Assembly (NCBI GenBank): GCA_020632915.1
Contig: JACKEP010000006.1
Location: forward strand, 170,001 to 234,000
Direction of reading: 5' to 3'
From: Alphaproteobacteria bacterium
GTDB taxonomy: Bacteria; Myxococcota_A; UBA796; GCA-2862545
DNA length: 64,000 nucleotides
The notes under the pieces are model-generated. The model made no database searches. It was given only the letters and a program-made list of their open reading frames with translations, and was not told where the DNA came from. Both the position numbers and the translations under genes were made by a program. Shown one piece after another: positions 16,764 through 25,443 of this stretch (positions are counted from its first letter, which is position 1; every line of letters starts with the position of its first letter).

Positions 16764-18536
16764 ATGGACGAGGGGCGGGAGCATCCCGGACCGGGCACCC
16801 TGCTGGGCGACGGACGGTACCAGCTGGTCGAGATGATCGGCGAGGGCGGCATGGCCCACGTGTGGCGTGCGCGCGACACCCGCCTGCGCGTCGATCGGGC
16901 GATCAAGCTGATCCGCGGCGAGGGGCGCGCCCTGACCGTGCGCGGCCGCCGCCTCGAGTCGGAGGCGCGCACGATGGCGGCCCTGTCGCACCCCCACGTG
17001 GTGCGGCTGCACGACATCGGCGACATCGGGTCCAGCAAGTACATCGTGATGGACTACGTCCCGGGCGGCACGCTCGAGGACCTGCTGCGCACCCAGGGGC
17101 CGCTTCCGCCCCGCATGGCGGTGCTGTGGACGCTCGAGGTGCTGGCGGCACTGCAGGCGGCCCACCAGCTCGGCGTCATCCACCGCGACGTCAAGCCGTC
17201 GAACGTGCTCCTCGACGAACACCGTCACGCCCTCCTCGGTGACTTCGGCATCGCGCTGCTCGGCAACGAGGAGCGGCACACGCGCACCGGCATCACCATG
17301 GGGTCGGTGGCCTACATGGCGCCCGAGCAGCGGCTCGATGCCAAGGCCGTCGGCCCGACGGCGGACGTGTATGCCGCGGGCAGCACGCTGTACCACCTCG
17401 TCACGGACGGCACGCCCGTCGACCTGTTCACCGCCGACGCGTCCTCGCCGCGGTGGCTCGACGTGCCCGAGGCGCTGCGTCCCATCCTCGTGCGCGCGAC
17501 GCGGCTCGCCCCGGCCGAGCGCTACCCCACCGCCGAGGCCATGGCGGTGGCGCTGCAGGAGGTGCTGCCCCAGCTGCCGGAGGTGGCCCACGACCCGGCG
17601 ATCTGGCGGGAGCGGGAGCGCGACCTCGGCACGCTGTGGCCCACCGGCGGCACCGCGGCGTCCATCGGCGGTTCGGTGCACACCCACGGCAGCGCGCCGG
17701 CCGCCGGCACGTTCGTCGGCAGCGCCGAGCACTCGGCACCCACGCGCACCGCCGACGACGCGGTGGCGGTGGCGGCCGTGGCGTCGCCACGCCGGGTGGG
17801 GTGGCGCGCCGCGGTGGTCGTCGCGCTGCTGTTCCTCGCGGGCAGTGGCGGCGTGGTGTGGCAGCTGGGCGCGCTCCGTGGCGGTGGGGAGGCCACGCCC
17901 CCCGCGTCCGCACGTCCCGACGCGGTCACACCGGCCGTCGTCCACGCCGACGAGCTCCCGGCCGCCGTCGTCGCCGACGCGCCGCCCGTGCAGGCGCAGG
18001 TCGCGCGGACCTCGGGTGAACCTTCCGACGGCGCCACGCAAGAAACGGTCTCGGCGGCGTCCGAGGACGCGTCACCCACGGTGGCGCCGGCCGCATCCGG
18101 TGGGGCTGACGCGCCGGCATCGCCGCGCCGCGCGACACCACCACGCCCCGCGCAGGTGGCCGCGGGCGGAGCGGAGACGTCGACGTCCGAGGCGCCCGAC
18201 ATCGATGCCAGCCCGTCGCTCGTGGTCGCGGGGCGCTGGCTCGGCGTGTCCCGATCCGGGCTGCGGGTCGAGCTGTCGCTCACCGGCTCGCCCGCCGCCG
18301 TGCGTGGCACGGCCGAGGTCGCCGTGAGCCTGGGCGTGGTCGCCGACCGCGCGCCGGCCAGGGCCTACACGGTCGAGGGCCGGTACGACGTCGACGCTGG
18401 GACCCTGACGCTGCGCGGCACCTCAGACGCGTGGGGATCGTTCGACCTCGATCTCGCGTCGGACGCCTCCGGCCTGTCCGGGGCCTTGCATTCAGGTCAC
18501 CAGGCGGACCAGATCTCCTTGCGTCGGCGTTCGTGA
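16764..18536 (+). CDS. transmembrane serine/threonine protein kinase
   Basis: The 590-residue product has an N-terminal Hanks-type kinase domain (about 13-265): a glycine-rich loop GEGGMAHVW, ATP-binding Lys48 (RAIKLI), catalytic loop HRDVKPSN (Asp142), DFG (Asp160) and APEQ. One membrane helix follows near 346-368, with a Pro/Ala/Thr-rich linker and a C-terminal periplasmic domain (about 480-590) of probable beta structure that ends with a repeated LRGTSDAWG/LSGALHSGH pattern. This is the layout of a sensor kinase, with the extracellular part perhaps detecting a ligand. The next gene encodes an FHA protein, whose domain reads phosphothreonine, so it is a plausible substrate or partner. The ATG is preceded by GAGG. 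Confidence 0.92.
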   Translation: MDEGREHPGPGTLLGDGRYQLVEMIGEGGMAHVWRARDTRLRVDRAIKLIRGEGRALTVRGRRLESEARTMAALSHPHVVRLHDIGDIGSSKYIVMDYVPGGTLEDLLRTQGPLPPRMAVLWTLEVLAALQAAHQLGVIHRDVKPSNVLLDEHRHALLGDFGIALLGNEERHTRTGITMGSVAYMAPEQRLDAKAVGPTADVYAAGSTLYHLVTDGTPVDLFTADASSPRWLDVPEALRPILVRATRLAPAERYPTAEAMAVALQEVLPQLPEVAHDPAIWRERERDLGTLWPTGGTAASIGGSVHTHGSAPAAGTFVGSAEHSAPTRTADDAVAVAAVASPRRVGWRAAVVVALLFLAGSGGVVWQLGALRGGGEATPPASARPDAVTPAVVHADELPAAVVADAPPVQAQVARTSGEPSDGATQETVSAASEDASPTVAPAASGGADAPASPRRATPPRPAQVAAGGAETSTSEAPDIDASPSLVVAGRWLGVSRSGLRVELSLTGSPAAVRGTAEVAVSLGVVADRAPARAYTVEGRYDVDAGTLTLRGTSDAWGSFDLDLASDASGLSGALHSGHQADQISLRRRS

Positions 18537-18578
18537 AGTGGCGTAGGCTGCGGTCAGGGCTGCCGGAGTCGTTGTGGA

Positions 18579-18584
18579 TACGCT
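18579..18584 (+). promoter_or_regulatory. TACGCT -10-like element before FHA gene
   Basis: TACGCT sits 25 bases before the GTG start of the FHA gene in a 72-base gap; a TAGGCT copy lies upstream at 18544-18549. Either could start an FHA-OmpA-LysM transcript separate from the kinase gene. Confidence 0.35.
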
Positions 18585-18608
18585 ACAACGCGGACGCAGG
18601 GGGAGCGC

Positions 18609-19580
18609 GTGAGCACGGGAATGCAGCTGTACTTCGTGTCCGAGGGCGAAGAGATCCTGGCCCTGGGGCTCGGTCGTCGCCCGGTTCACGTCGGCCGCGC
18701 GCCCGACAACGACCTCGTGCTGCCCGACGCCACCATCTCCGCGCACCACGCCACGCTCTGGGTCGAGGCAGGCCGGGCCTGGGTGCGCGACCGCGGCAGC
18801 AAGAACGGCACGTTCGTCAACAGCGACCGCGTGCGGGGACCCAACCCCCTCGAAGACGGTGACGTGGTGCGGTTCGGCACCGGGAGCAAGCTGATCGCCC
18901 GCGGGCAGATCGCCGCACCGGCCGGTCAGCCCGCCGTGCCGCTGGTCGTCGAGGACATGGACACGGGCTTGAAGTACCCGGTCGTCGGCGGCCGGTTCAC
19001 GATCGGGTCCAGCGAGTTCGCCAACATCCCGCTCGACCCCGACGCCGAGGACGAGGTGGCGCTGTCGGTCACGCCCGACGGCGAGATCTGGCGTGCGTCG
19101 ATGGACGAGGAGGGGCCGCTCGCGATCGAGGAGCCGTTCCCCGTCGGCGCCCGTCGGTTCCGGGTGATCCCCTTGCCTCCGGCACCCACCGGCACCGTCG
19201 ACGTGGGCCCGTCCCGCTTCCGCTACCGGCTCCTCTGCACGCTCGACGGCGTGTCGGGCGCCGAGGCCGTGATCGAGGATCCGAGCAACGGCCGCCGCTA
19301 CACCGTCGAAGCCGAGAACCGCGCGATCCTGCTCTACCTGCTCGCCCGCCACCAGACCGATGCCCGCGCCACCGACGACTTCGAGGCGCAGTCGTGGTGC
19401 GCCGACGACGAGGTGTCGAAGGGCATCTGGGGACGCAAGGGCACGTCGGACGCCAACAGCCTGCACGTCCTGGTGCACCGCCTCCGCAAGGAGCTGAAGA
19501 AGGCCGGGTTCGACCCGTGGTTCCTGGAGAAGCGGCGCAAGGCGATCCGGCTCGCGCTCGACGACGTCACCGTGCGCTGA
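18609..19580 (+). CDS. FHA domain protein with C-terminal winged helix
   Basis: The 323-residue product has an N-terminal forkhead-associated domain (about 15-100), with GRAPDNDLVLPD, SAHHA and RGSKNGTFVN, the residues that bind phosphothreonine. A second, weaker FHA-like region may lie at about 115-190. The C-terminal part (about 225-323), with YLLARHQ, ANSLHVLVHRLRKELKKAG and WFLEKRRKAIRL, resembles an OmpR/PhoB-type winged helix. This suggests a phospho-dependent DNA-binding regulator, probably downstream of the kinase encoded just before it. The GTG at 18609 follows GGGGGAGC at good spacing. The OmpA-like gene starts 8 bases after the stop, so these genes form an operon. Confidence 0.82.
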   Translation: MSTGMQLYFVSEGEEILALGLGRRPVHVGRAPDNDLVLPDATISAHHATLWVEAGRAWVRDRGSKNGTFVNSDRVRGPNPLEDGDVVRFGTGSKLIARGQIAAPAGQPAVPLVVEDMDTGLKYPVVGGRFTIGSSEFANIPLDPDAEDEVALSVTPDGEIWRASMDEEGPLAIEEPFPVGARRFRVIPLPPAPTGTVDVGPSRFRYRLLCTLDGVSGAEAVIEDPSNGRRYTVEAENRAILLYLLARHQTDARATDDFEAQSWCADDEVSKGIWGRKGTSDANSLHVLVHRLRKELKKAGFDPWFLEKRRKAIRLALDDVTVR

Positions 19581-19588
19581 AGGCGGGG

Positions 19589-20767
19589 ATGGCACTGCTT
19601 GCCGCTGCCTTGACGCTGTCTGCGTGGGCCGGGACCACGCCGATGGTCGCGATCACGGCCCACGGCACCGGTCAGGGCGGAGACGACGGGCGCTACCAGG
19701 GCGCGGGCGGCGGCCTGACGGCGGGGCTGCGGGCCACGGGCCCGCTGTGGATCGAGCTCGACGTCGACGCCGGGTGGCTCGCGGCCGGCGGTGCGCGCTT
19801 CGGCATCGCGCCTCAGCTGCGCGTGTTCCTGCTCCCCGACCGGCTACGGTTCGGGCGGTTCTCGCTGTTCGCGGGTGGTGGCGTCGACCTGGTGACGCCC
19901 GCCGGCCTGCAGGCCCTGCCCCTGGTGCAGGCCGGGGCCGCGGTGGACCTGAGGGTCACGCCGTCCTGGGCCGTCCGCCTCGACGGCACCTACCTCAACC
20001 ACCTCGACGGGCCCGGCGCGGGTCGGGGAGGGCTCGGCGTGGTCTGGTCCCCCGCACCCAAGCCGCCGCCGGAGCCCGAGGCGCCCGACACCCGGATCTG
20101 GCTGCCCTACCCGGTGTGCGCGTGGCGCGATCGGGACGACGCCGTGCGCTACCTCCGCGCGCTCCACCGGGTGGAGGAGGACGACGCGCAGGGCGCCGAG
20201 GACGGCTCCGGCACGCACGGCGCGACGCCCGCCGTGCCGCCGCGCCTGTTCGGCGTCGGTCTGCCGGGCGACGTCGTCACCGTCGACGGGGTCGAGCACC
20301 TCGCGGGCGCCGACGGCGTGGTGGGGGTGCCCGCCGTGGACGGCTTCACCACCGTCGAGGTCCGCGGTGGCGGGCGCCGGGTGGTGCTCACCGACGTGCT
20401 GGTGATCGACGGCGAGGCCACGTGGGTGCGGGTGCCCGCGCCCACGCCGCAGCGCCTGCTGTTCGACGCGGCGAGCGCCGTGATCCGGCCGGACGAGGCG
20501 GCGCGGGTGGTGGCGTTGGCCGCCGACACGGGCGTGTGGCGCTGGCGCGTCGCCGGGTCCCACTCGGTCGAGGGCACCACGGCCGCGAACGAGACGCTGG
20601 CGCGGCGCCGCGCCGAGGCGGTGCGCGACGCCCTGGTCGCCGCGGGCGTGCCGGCAGCGTCGATCGACATCGCGCCGTCACTGCCCCCCGACCCGGACCT
20701 GACGGTCGAAGCGCAACGCGCCGTGGTGCTGTCGCCCGTCGCACCCGACGACGGAGGTCGGCCATGA
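19589..20767 (+). CDS. secreted OmpA-like C-terminal domain protein
   Basis: The 392-residue product starts with a signal peptide (to about residue 18). The first half (about 20-160) looks like a beta-rich outer-membrane or porin-like domain ending with GGLGVVWSPAP. A Pro-rich joint follows. The C-terminal part (about 285-385), with LLFDAASAVIRPDEAARVV and LARRRAEAVRDALVAAGVP, is an OmpA/MotB-like peptidoglycan-binding domain, but the usual NxxLSxxRA sequence is altered (NETLARRRA). I chose the ATG at 19589 with GGCGGGG upstream. It starts 8 bases after the FHA gene and its TGA overlaps the ATG of the next gene by 4 bases, so it is translationally coupled to the LysM-FecR gene. Confidence 0.8.
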   Translation: MALLAAALTLSAWAGTTPMVAITAHGTGQGGDDGRYQGAGGGLTAGLRATGPLWIELDVDAGWLAAGGARFGIAPQLRVFLLPDRLRFGRFSLFAGGGVDLVTPAGLQALPLVQAGAAVDLRVTPSWAVRLDGTYLNHLDGPGAGRGGLGVVWSPAPKPPPEPEAPDTRIWLPYPVCAWRDRDDAVRYLRALHRVEEDDAQGAEDGSGTHGATPAVPPRLFGVGLPGDVVTVDGVEHLAGADGVVGVPAVDGFTTVEVRGGGRRVVLTDVLVIDGEATWVRVPAPTPQRLLFDAASAVIRPDEAARVVALAADTGVWRWRVAGSHSVEGTTAANETLARRRAEAVRDALVAAGVPAASIDIAPSLPPDPDLTVEAQRAVVLSPVAPDDGGRP

Positions 20768-21792
20768 GGCGAGGGTGGTGGTGGGCGCTGCTCGTGGCAG
20801 GTCCGGCCTGGGCGGGCTCGGCGCACGTCGTGCAGCCCGGCGACACCGTGGAGTCCATCGCCGCGGCGCTGGGCGACGCGAACCTGGCGGCCGGGATCCG
20901 GGCTGAGAACGGCCTCGGCCCGGGGCAGCAGCCGGCGGTCGGGACCGTGATCAGCCTGCCCGACCAGGTCGGCGCTGCCGCGTGTGAGCCGTCCTATGTC
21001 GTCGCCCACCACGGCACGGGCACGCTGTGGTTCCCGGGTGAGCCGGACGGTCGTCCGCTCGCCGACCTCGAACCGCTGCCGCTCGGCGCGCGGGTGTGCA
21101 CCGACGACCAGAGCTTCGCCCGCGTCCGGCTGGCGATGTCGGCCGACGGCACCGAGGCCGACGAGGTCGTGCTGCAGCCCGGGTCGTGCATCACCATCCG
21201 CGCGTCGCACCGGGTCCAGGGCACGCGGCGCACGCTGCTCGACCTGTCGCAGGGCTCGGTCTCGGTCGCCGAGGAGCCCAAGCCCGGCGCGGTCATCGTC
21301 CAGACGCGTGCGGGGGTCGCTGTGGGCGACGCCGGCGGGTTCCGGGTGACCGTCGAGGCCGACGCGGGCACGCGCACCGAGGCGATCGGCGCCAGCGTGC
21401 GCACGCTCGCTGCCGGTGCGCAGGTCGTGCTCGACGAGGGCTTCGGCAACCGGATCCTGCTCGGGCAGGCCCCGGGCGATCCCCACCTGCTGCCCGCGCC
21501 CGGCACGCCGCAGCGACCCGAGGCCGACGCGCCCCTCGTCGACGCCGTGTTCGACTGGGTGCCGGCCTCCGAAGCGGTCGCCTACTTCCTCGAGGTCGGG
21601 CGCGATCGGGAGCTGTCGGACCCGCTGATGCGCATCAACGTCCTGGCCGGGCCGTGGCTCCCGGCCCAGCTCCGCCTGCCGGTGGTGCGCAAGGGGCTGT
21701 GGTGGCGCGTGTCCACCGTCGACGCCCTGGGCTTCGAGGGGGTCCCGTCGCCGAGCCGGCGGTTCACCATCCCCGTCGTGGCCGCCGAGTGA
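20764..21792 (+). CDS. LysM-FecR domain envelope protein
   Basis: The 342-residue product has a signal peptide (to about 17) and then a LysM motif (HVVQPGDTVESIAAAL...GTVISLP) for peptidoglycan binding. The next region (about 80-220) matches the FecR-type domain, including GARVCTD, LLDLSQGSVSV and VIVQTRAGVAVGDAGGFRV. A C-terminal fibronectin-like part (about 250-342) ends in SPSRRFTIPV. Proteins with LysM followed by FecR are common in deltaproteobacterial envelopes and often sit beside OmpA-like and FHA proteins. The start ATG overlaps the upstream stop (ATGA). Its stop is immediately followed by the stop of the convergent GH31 gene, with no gap at all. Confidence 0.85.
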   Translation: MRRGWWWALLVAGPAWAGSAHVVQPGDTVESIAAALGDANLAAGIRAENGLGPGQQPAVGTVISLPDQVGAAACEPSYVVAHHGTGTLWFPGEPDGRPLADLEPLPLGARVCTDDQSFARVRLAMSADGTEADEVVLQPGSCITIRASHRVQGTRRTLLDLSQGSVSVAEEPKPGAVIVQTRAGVAVGDAGGFRVTVEADAGTRTEAIGASVRTLAAGAQVVLDEGFGNRILLGQAPGDPHLLPAPGTPQRPEADAPLVDAVFDWVPASEAVAYFLEVGRDRELSDPLMRINVLAGPWLPAQLRLPVVRKGLWWRVSTVDALGFEGVPSPSRRFTIPVVAAE

Positions 21793-24102
21793 TCACGGGA
21801 AGACCGTGACCGTGTAGGTGCGCGCCACGTCCCCGTCGATGCGCAAGGTCACGCCGCCCACCGCGACGGTGCCGCGGCTGAGCGTGGCAGTCACCGTCTG
21901 CCGCGAGGTCGCGGTGCCCGTCACGGCGTAGGTCGTGCCGTCGGCTTCGGTGAACGGGCCGCCCCCGCCGTACAGCCGCACCTGTCGGGTGACGTCCGCG
22001 TCCTCGAACGTGCGCACCCCCTCGGCGGTGGTCCCGTCGAGGAGGGTGTCCGGCACGGTGTCGAACAGGGGCACGGTGGTGCCGCCGGCGGCGAAGACGG
22101 GGATGGTGCCCAAGGGCGCGTCCACCGTGCCGCCGGTGGCGACGTCGCCGGTCCACCAGTCGTACCAGGTCACACCCGCCGGCAGGTCGACGGCGCGGGA
22201 CGTGGCGCCCTGCGTGACCACCGGGGCGACGAGCAGCGACGTGCCCAGCATCCACGCGTCGATGCGCGTCCAGTCCTCGTCGGGGAACACCATCGCCAGC
22301 GGGAGCACCATCGGGGTGCCGTCCGTCGCTGCCGCGGCGTTCAGGGCGTCCCGGTAGGGGAACAGCGCCATGTGGGCGCGAGCCGCCGCGGTCCACAGCG
22401 CCAGCGTGTCGGCGTCGGTGTCGAACTGGTGGTTCGCCGTGTCGGAGCTGCCGTGGTGGGTGCGCAGGATCGGGCTGAACGCGCCGAGCCACGCCCAGCG
22501 GTCCCACAGCTCGGGCGTCGACGGCGGGTTGGTGGCGGACTGGTAGCCGGCGACGTCGTGGGTCACGACCGGCACCCCGCTCGCCGACAGCCCCAACGCC
22601 AGCGGCAGGATCGTGGGCAGACCGTCGTCGGGCTGGAAGTCCGTGCGCTGGTCGCCGAGCCACACCACCGGACACGTGCCGGCCGTGTGCGCCCACCCGG
22701 AGCGGCAGAACGCCACCCCGTCCACCGGGTCGAGCACGGCCGCGTTCGTCTCCTGCCACCACCGCGGGTAGGCGTTGTGGACGTCGAGGCCCACGCTGCC
22801 ATCGGCCAGCACGGCGTCGGTCGGGAGCCACTCGGCGAAGTCGGCCATCCAGCCGCGCAGGCCCAGATCGACGGCCGCCTGCATGCGCTCCGTGCACCAC
22901 GCGCGGCCGGTGTCCGTGGACAGGTCGGGCATCGTGGTGGGCTTGAAGTTGACGCCGGTGAAGCTGTACGGCGCACCGTCCGGGTCGCGGATCGCCGCGT
23001 CCGCAGCGATCAAGGCGTCGCCCACGTCGGCGGTCAGGCCGACGAACGGCGCGAAGTAGCCGAACCACGCGAAGCCCCGCGCCGTCAGGTCGGCGAGGAA
23101 GGCCTCGGTGTCGGGGTACAGCGTGCGGTCGATCGACCACGCCTCCGACAGCCGGTACCCGGTGAGGTTGGGGGCCGCGCCCTTCCAGTCCTCGCTCCAG
23201 ATCACGCTCGACGGCGCGCCCGCCGTGCGCACCTCGGTCGCCACGGTCTCGACCCGCGCCGCGCCGCGGATCGCGTCGTTCCACGGGGCGAGGGCCCAGC
23301 GCGGCAGCCGCCGGGGGCGCCCGGTGACGTCGGACAGGTCGCGGACGACGTCGAGCGCCGTGGCCGCCGAGAACAGCGACACGCCGACGTCGTCGTCCCA
23401 GGCGGTCGTCGACCAGCGCGCCGTGTCGGTCGCGCACAGGTCGACCTCCACCCGCGCGTCGGTGTCGATCAGCACGCCCGCAGGGCGTTGGGGCCTCAGC
23501 AGGAACGGCACCGGGTAGGACGAGGCGTGCTTGGTGCCCACCAGCGTCCAGTTGCTCTCGGGCACGTCCGACGTGGTCTTGCCGATCCCGGGCTCGCTCA
23601 CCCACAGCGCGAAGGCCTCGCCCACGTGGTCGACGTCCATCGCGTGGCTGCCGAGGCCGAGCATGTGCTCGTCGGCGTCGCAGGTGCCCGTCAGGCGCAG
23701 GCGCGGCGTGTCGGGCGTGGGCCCGGCGGCCGTCACCTCCAGGCGCAGGCTGTCGCCGGCACCGGGGGCGAGGGTGAGGTGACCGAGGACGACGTCGTCG
23801 TGGCGGAGCGCCACGGTGATCGGATCGGCCTCGGCGTCGACGGGACCGAAGCCAGTCACCGACACCAGATCGTTCGTCACCTCGCTGAACCGGTAGGCCC
23901 CCACGCTCTGCTCGATGACCTGCGTGCCCGATCCGAGCGCCAGCGTGGCGTCCACGAGCACGGGCCCGTGCGGCCCGTCGACCGAAAGCGCACCGGTCGC
24001 GGCGTCGAGGTGCACGTCGTAGCCCGCGATCGACAGCGCGCCGTCCTGCGCTCCGGGGGTGCACGCCGCAAGCAGCGCCACGCCTGCGAGGCTGCGTCGC
24101 AT
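21793..24102 (-). CDS. glycoside hydrolase family 31 lipoprotein
   Basis: The 769-residue product has a lipoprotein signal ending in LLAAC and then a GH31-type layout: an N-terminal beta domain (about 30-230), a TIM barrel (about 250-560) and a C-terminal beta domain. The nucleophile motif is WMADFAEW (Asp421), and WLGDQRTDF supplies the probable acid/base Asp. GH31 enzymes cleave alpha-glycosidic bonds (glucosidases, xylosidases), or sulfoquinovosides in some clades; the substrate here is not clear. A lipid anchor suggests activity at the cell surface. The ATG at 24102 places the signal peptide right at the N-terminus; the frame is open further upstream but without a signal. Confidence 0.88.
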   Translation of the reverse strand: MRRSLAGVALLAACTPGAQDGALSIAGYDVHLDAATGALSVDGPHGPVLVDATLALGSGTQVIEQSVGAYRFSEVTNDLVSVTGFGPVDAEADPITVALRHDDVVLGHLTLAPGAGDSLRLEVTAAGPTPDTPRLRLTGTCDADEHMLGLGSHAMDVDHVGEAFALWVSEPGIGKTTSDVPESNWTLVGTKHASSYPVPFLLRPQRPAGVLIDTDARVEVDLCATDTARWSTTAWDDDVGVSLFSAATALDVVRDLSDVTGRPRRLPRWALAPWNDAIRGAARVETVATEVRTAGAPSSVIWSEDWKGAAPNLTGYRLSEAWSIDRTLYPDTEAFLADLTARGFAWFGYFAPFVGLTADVGDALIAADAAIRDPDGAPYSFTGVNFKPTTMPDLSTDTGRAWCTERMQAAVDLGLRGWMADFAEWLPTDAVLADGSVGLDVHNAYPRWWQETNAAVLDPVDGVAFCRSGWAHTAGTCPVVWLGDQRTDFQPDDGLPTILPLALGLSASGVPVVTHDVAGYQSATNPPSTPELWDRWAWLGAFSPILRTHHGSSDTANHQFDTDADTLALWTAAARAHMALFPYRDALNAAAATDGTPMVLPLAMVFPDEDWTRIDAWMLGTSLLVAPVVTQGATSRAVDLPAGVTWYDWWTGDVATGGTVDAPLGTIPVFAAGGTTVPLFDTVPDTLLDGTTAEGVRTFEDADVTRQVRLYGGGGPFTEADGTTYAVTGTATSRQTVTATLSRGTVAVGGVTLRIDGDVARTYTVTVFP

Positions 24103-24133
24103 GTCCGCCTCCTGGGTGGGTCCGGTCGCGGGG

Positions 24134-24139
24134 TAGGCT
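24134..24139 (+). promoter_or_regulatory. TAGGCT -10-like element
   Basis: TAGGCT in GGGGTAGGCTACC lies 32 bases before the ATG of the HExxH lipoprotein gene. It has the same sequence as the elements before the FHA gene and the winged-helix gene. A -35 box is not evident. Confidence 0.4.
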
Positions 24140-24170
24140 ACCACCGGGTCGGCAGCGGTCAGGAGGGACG

Positions 24171-24827
24171 ATGTCGCGAGGTGCGCTGCTCGGGGGGCTG
24201 GGCGCTGCGGTGCTGGTGGGCTGCGCGGCGGGCGACGACGCCACGGACGGTGTCCACAGCGACACGGACGCCGTGCCGACGTGCGCCGCCGCGATGGCTG
24301 CGGGTGCCGACCTCGCCGCCTGGGACGCGCTGCCCGACCTGCTCGACCAGGTGCGCCGGGAGCGCTTCCCGGAGCTGGAGGGGGTGCCCGTCGCGCTCGC
24401 GTCCCTCGACAGCGCGGAGGACTTCCTGGTGTCGGACTTCGACGTCACCACGTTCGGCGCCCCGCCGCGGGAGCGTCACTACCGCGTCCGCGCCAACCCG
24501 CGGCTGTTCCCCGATCCGCCGGACGGTCCGCCCGGCTTCGCCGCGCTGTACGCCATCGTGGCCCACGAGCTGACCCACGTCCGCGCCTACACCCTCATGG
24601 ACGACGCGACGCTCGCCGCGTGGGTGATCGACTACGCCACCGGCCCGATCGCCGACATCGAGCGGGCCACCGATCTGCACGTCCTGGAGCTCGGCTGCGG
24701 CGACGGCCTGTCGGCCTACCGGGTCTGGCTCTACGATCACGTCGACGCCGACACCCGCGCGGCCAAGGAGCGCGACTACTACACGCCCGACGAGATCGCT
24801 GCCTGGCAAGCCGAGCACGCGCGCTGA
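24171..24827 (+). CDS. HExxH lipoprotein, putative metallopeptidase
   Basis: The 218-residue product has a lipoprotein signal ending in VLVGC. The core has a zinc motif AHELTHVRAY (His132, Glu133, His136) and a downstream ERATDLHVLELGCGDG segment that may supply a third metal ligand (Glu or Asp). This pattern fits a small secreted zinc peptidase, but the family is not recognised with certainty. An AGGAGG site lies seven bases before the ATG. The cytochrome c' gene follows after a 139-base gap, long enough for a separate promoter. It could alternatively be a structural protein with a fortuitous HExxH. Confidence 0.7.
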   Translation: MSRGALLGGLGAAVLVGCAAGDDATDGVHSDTDAVPTCAAAMAAGADLAAWDALPDLLDQVRRERFPELEGVPVALASLDSAEDFLVSDFDVTTFGAPPRERHYRVRANPRLFPDPPDGPPGFAALYAIVAHELTHVRAYTLMDDATLAAWVIDYATGPIADIERATDLHVLELGCGDGLSAYRVWLYDHVDADTRAAKERDYYTPDEIAAWQAEHAR

Positions 24828-24966
24828 GCGACCGGGGACGACGCGGCCGCCGCCGCGGGTTCGTCCTCGGTTCGCGGAATCGGTCGCACGATGTCAGCCG
24901 TGGCTATGCACGATCCCGACGTCCGCTTACGTCGCCTCACCTTGTCGCCCCTTCCTGGAGGTCCTC

Positions 24967-25440
24967 ATGCACAGCCGGTTGTCGACCGTCGCCCTCGGCG
25001 GCGCGCTGCTCCTGTCCACCTTCGCCGCCACGATGGCCGTGTCCGGCGACGCCGCGCCCGCCGACGTGGTCACCTACCGGCAGACGGTGTTCGACGGCCT
25101 CGGCAGCCACATGAAGGCCACCGGGATGATCGTCAAGGGCAAGGCCGGCGGCGTCGACGACCTCGCGGCCCACGCCGAGGCGATCCACGCCACCAGCCTG
25201 CTCATCCCGTCGCTCTTCCCCGCGGGCACGGGCCCCGACGCCGTCAAGACCGACGCGCTGCCCGCCCTGTGGACCGACCACGCCGGCTTCGAGGCCGCGG
25301 CCAAGAAGCTCCAGGACGAGAGCGCCAAGCTCGTCACCGTCGCCAAGACCAAGGATCTGGACGCGTTCAAGGCCCAGTTCGGCGCGGTGGGCAAGTCCTG
25401 CGGCGGCTGCCACGAGCACTACCGGGCCGACGACAAGTAG
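24967..25440 (+). CDS. cytochrome c' (class II cytochrome c)
   Basis: The 157-residue product has an N-terminal signal peptide (about 1-27) and a four-helix-bundle-like sequence with one haem motif CGGCHEHYR near the C-terminus, the normal site for cytochrome c'. The opening segment YRQTVFDGLGSHMKA fits helix A of the family, where the sixth haem position is often empty and gas (NO, CO) may bind. It is periplasmic. An upstream GGAGG (24958) supports the ATG. The next gene, a di-haem cytochrome c, starts 3 bases after the stop and is probably translated from the same mRNA, so the pair may act as an electron carrier and a partner. Confidence 0.9.
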   Translation: MHSRLSTVALGGALLLSTFAATMAVSGDAAPADVVTYRQTVFDGLGSHMKATGMIVKGKAGGVDDLAAHAEAIHATSLLIPSLFPAGTGPDAVKTDALPALWTDHAGFEAAAKKLQDESAKLVTVAKTKDLDAFKAQFGAVGKSCGGCHEHYRADDK

Positions 25441-25443
25441 GCC

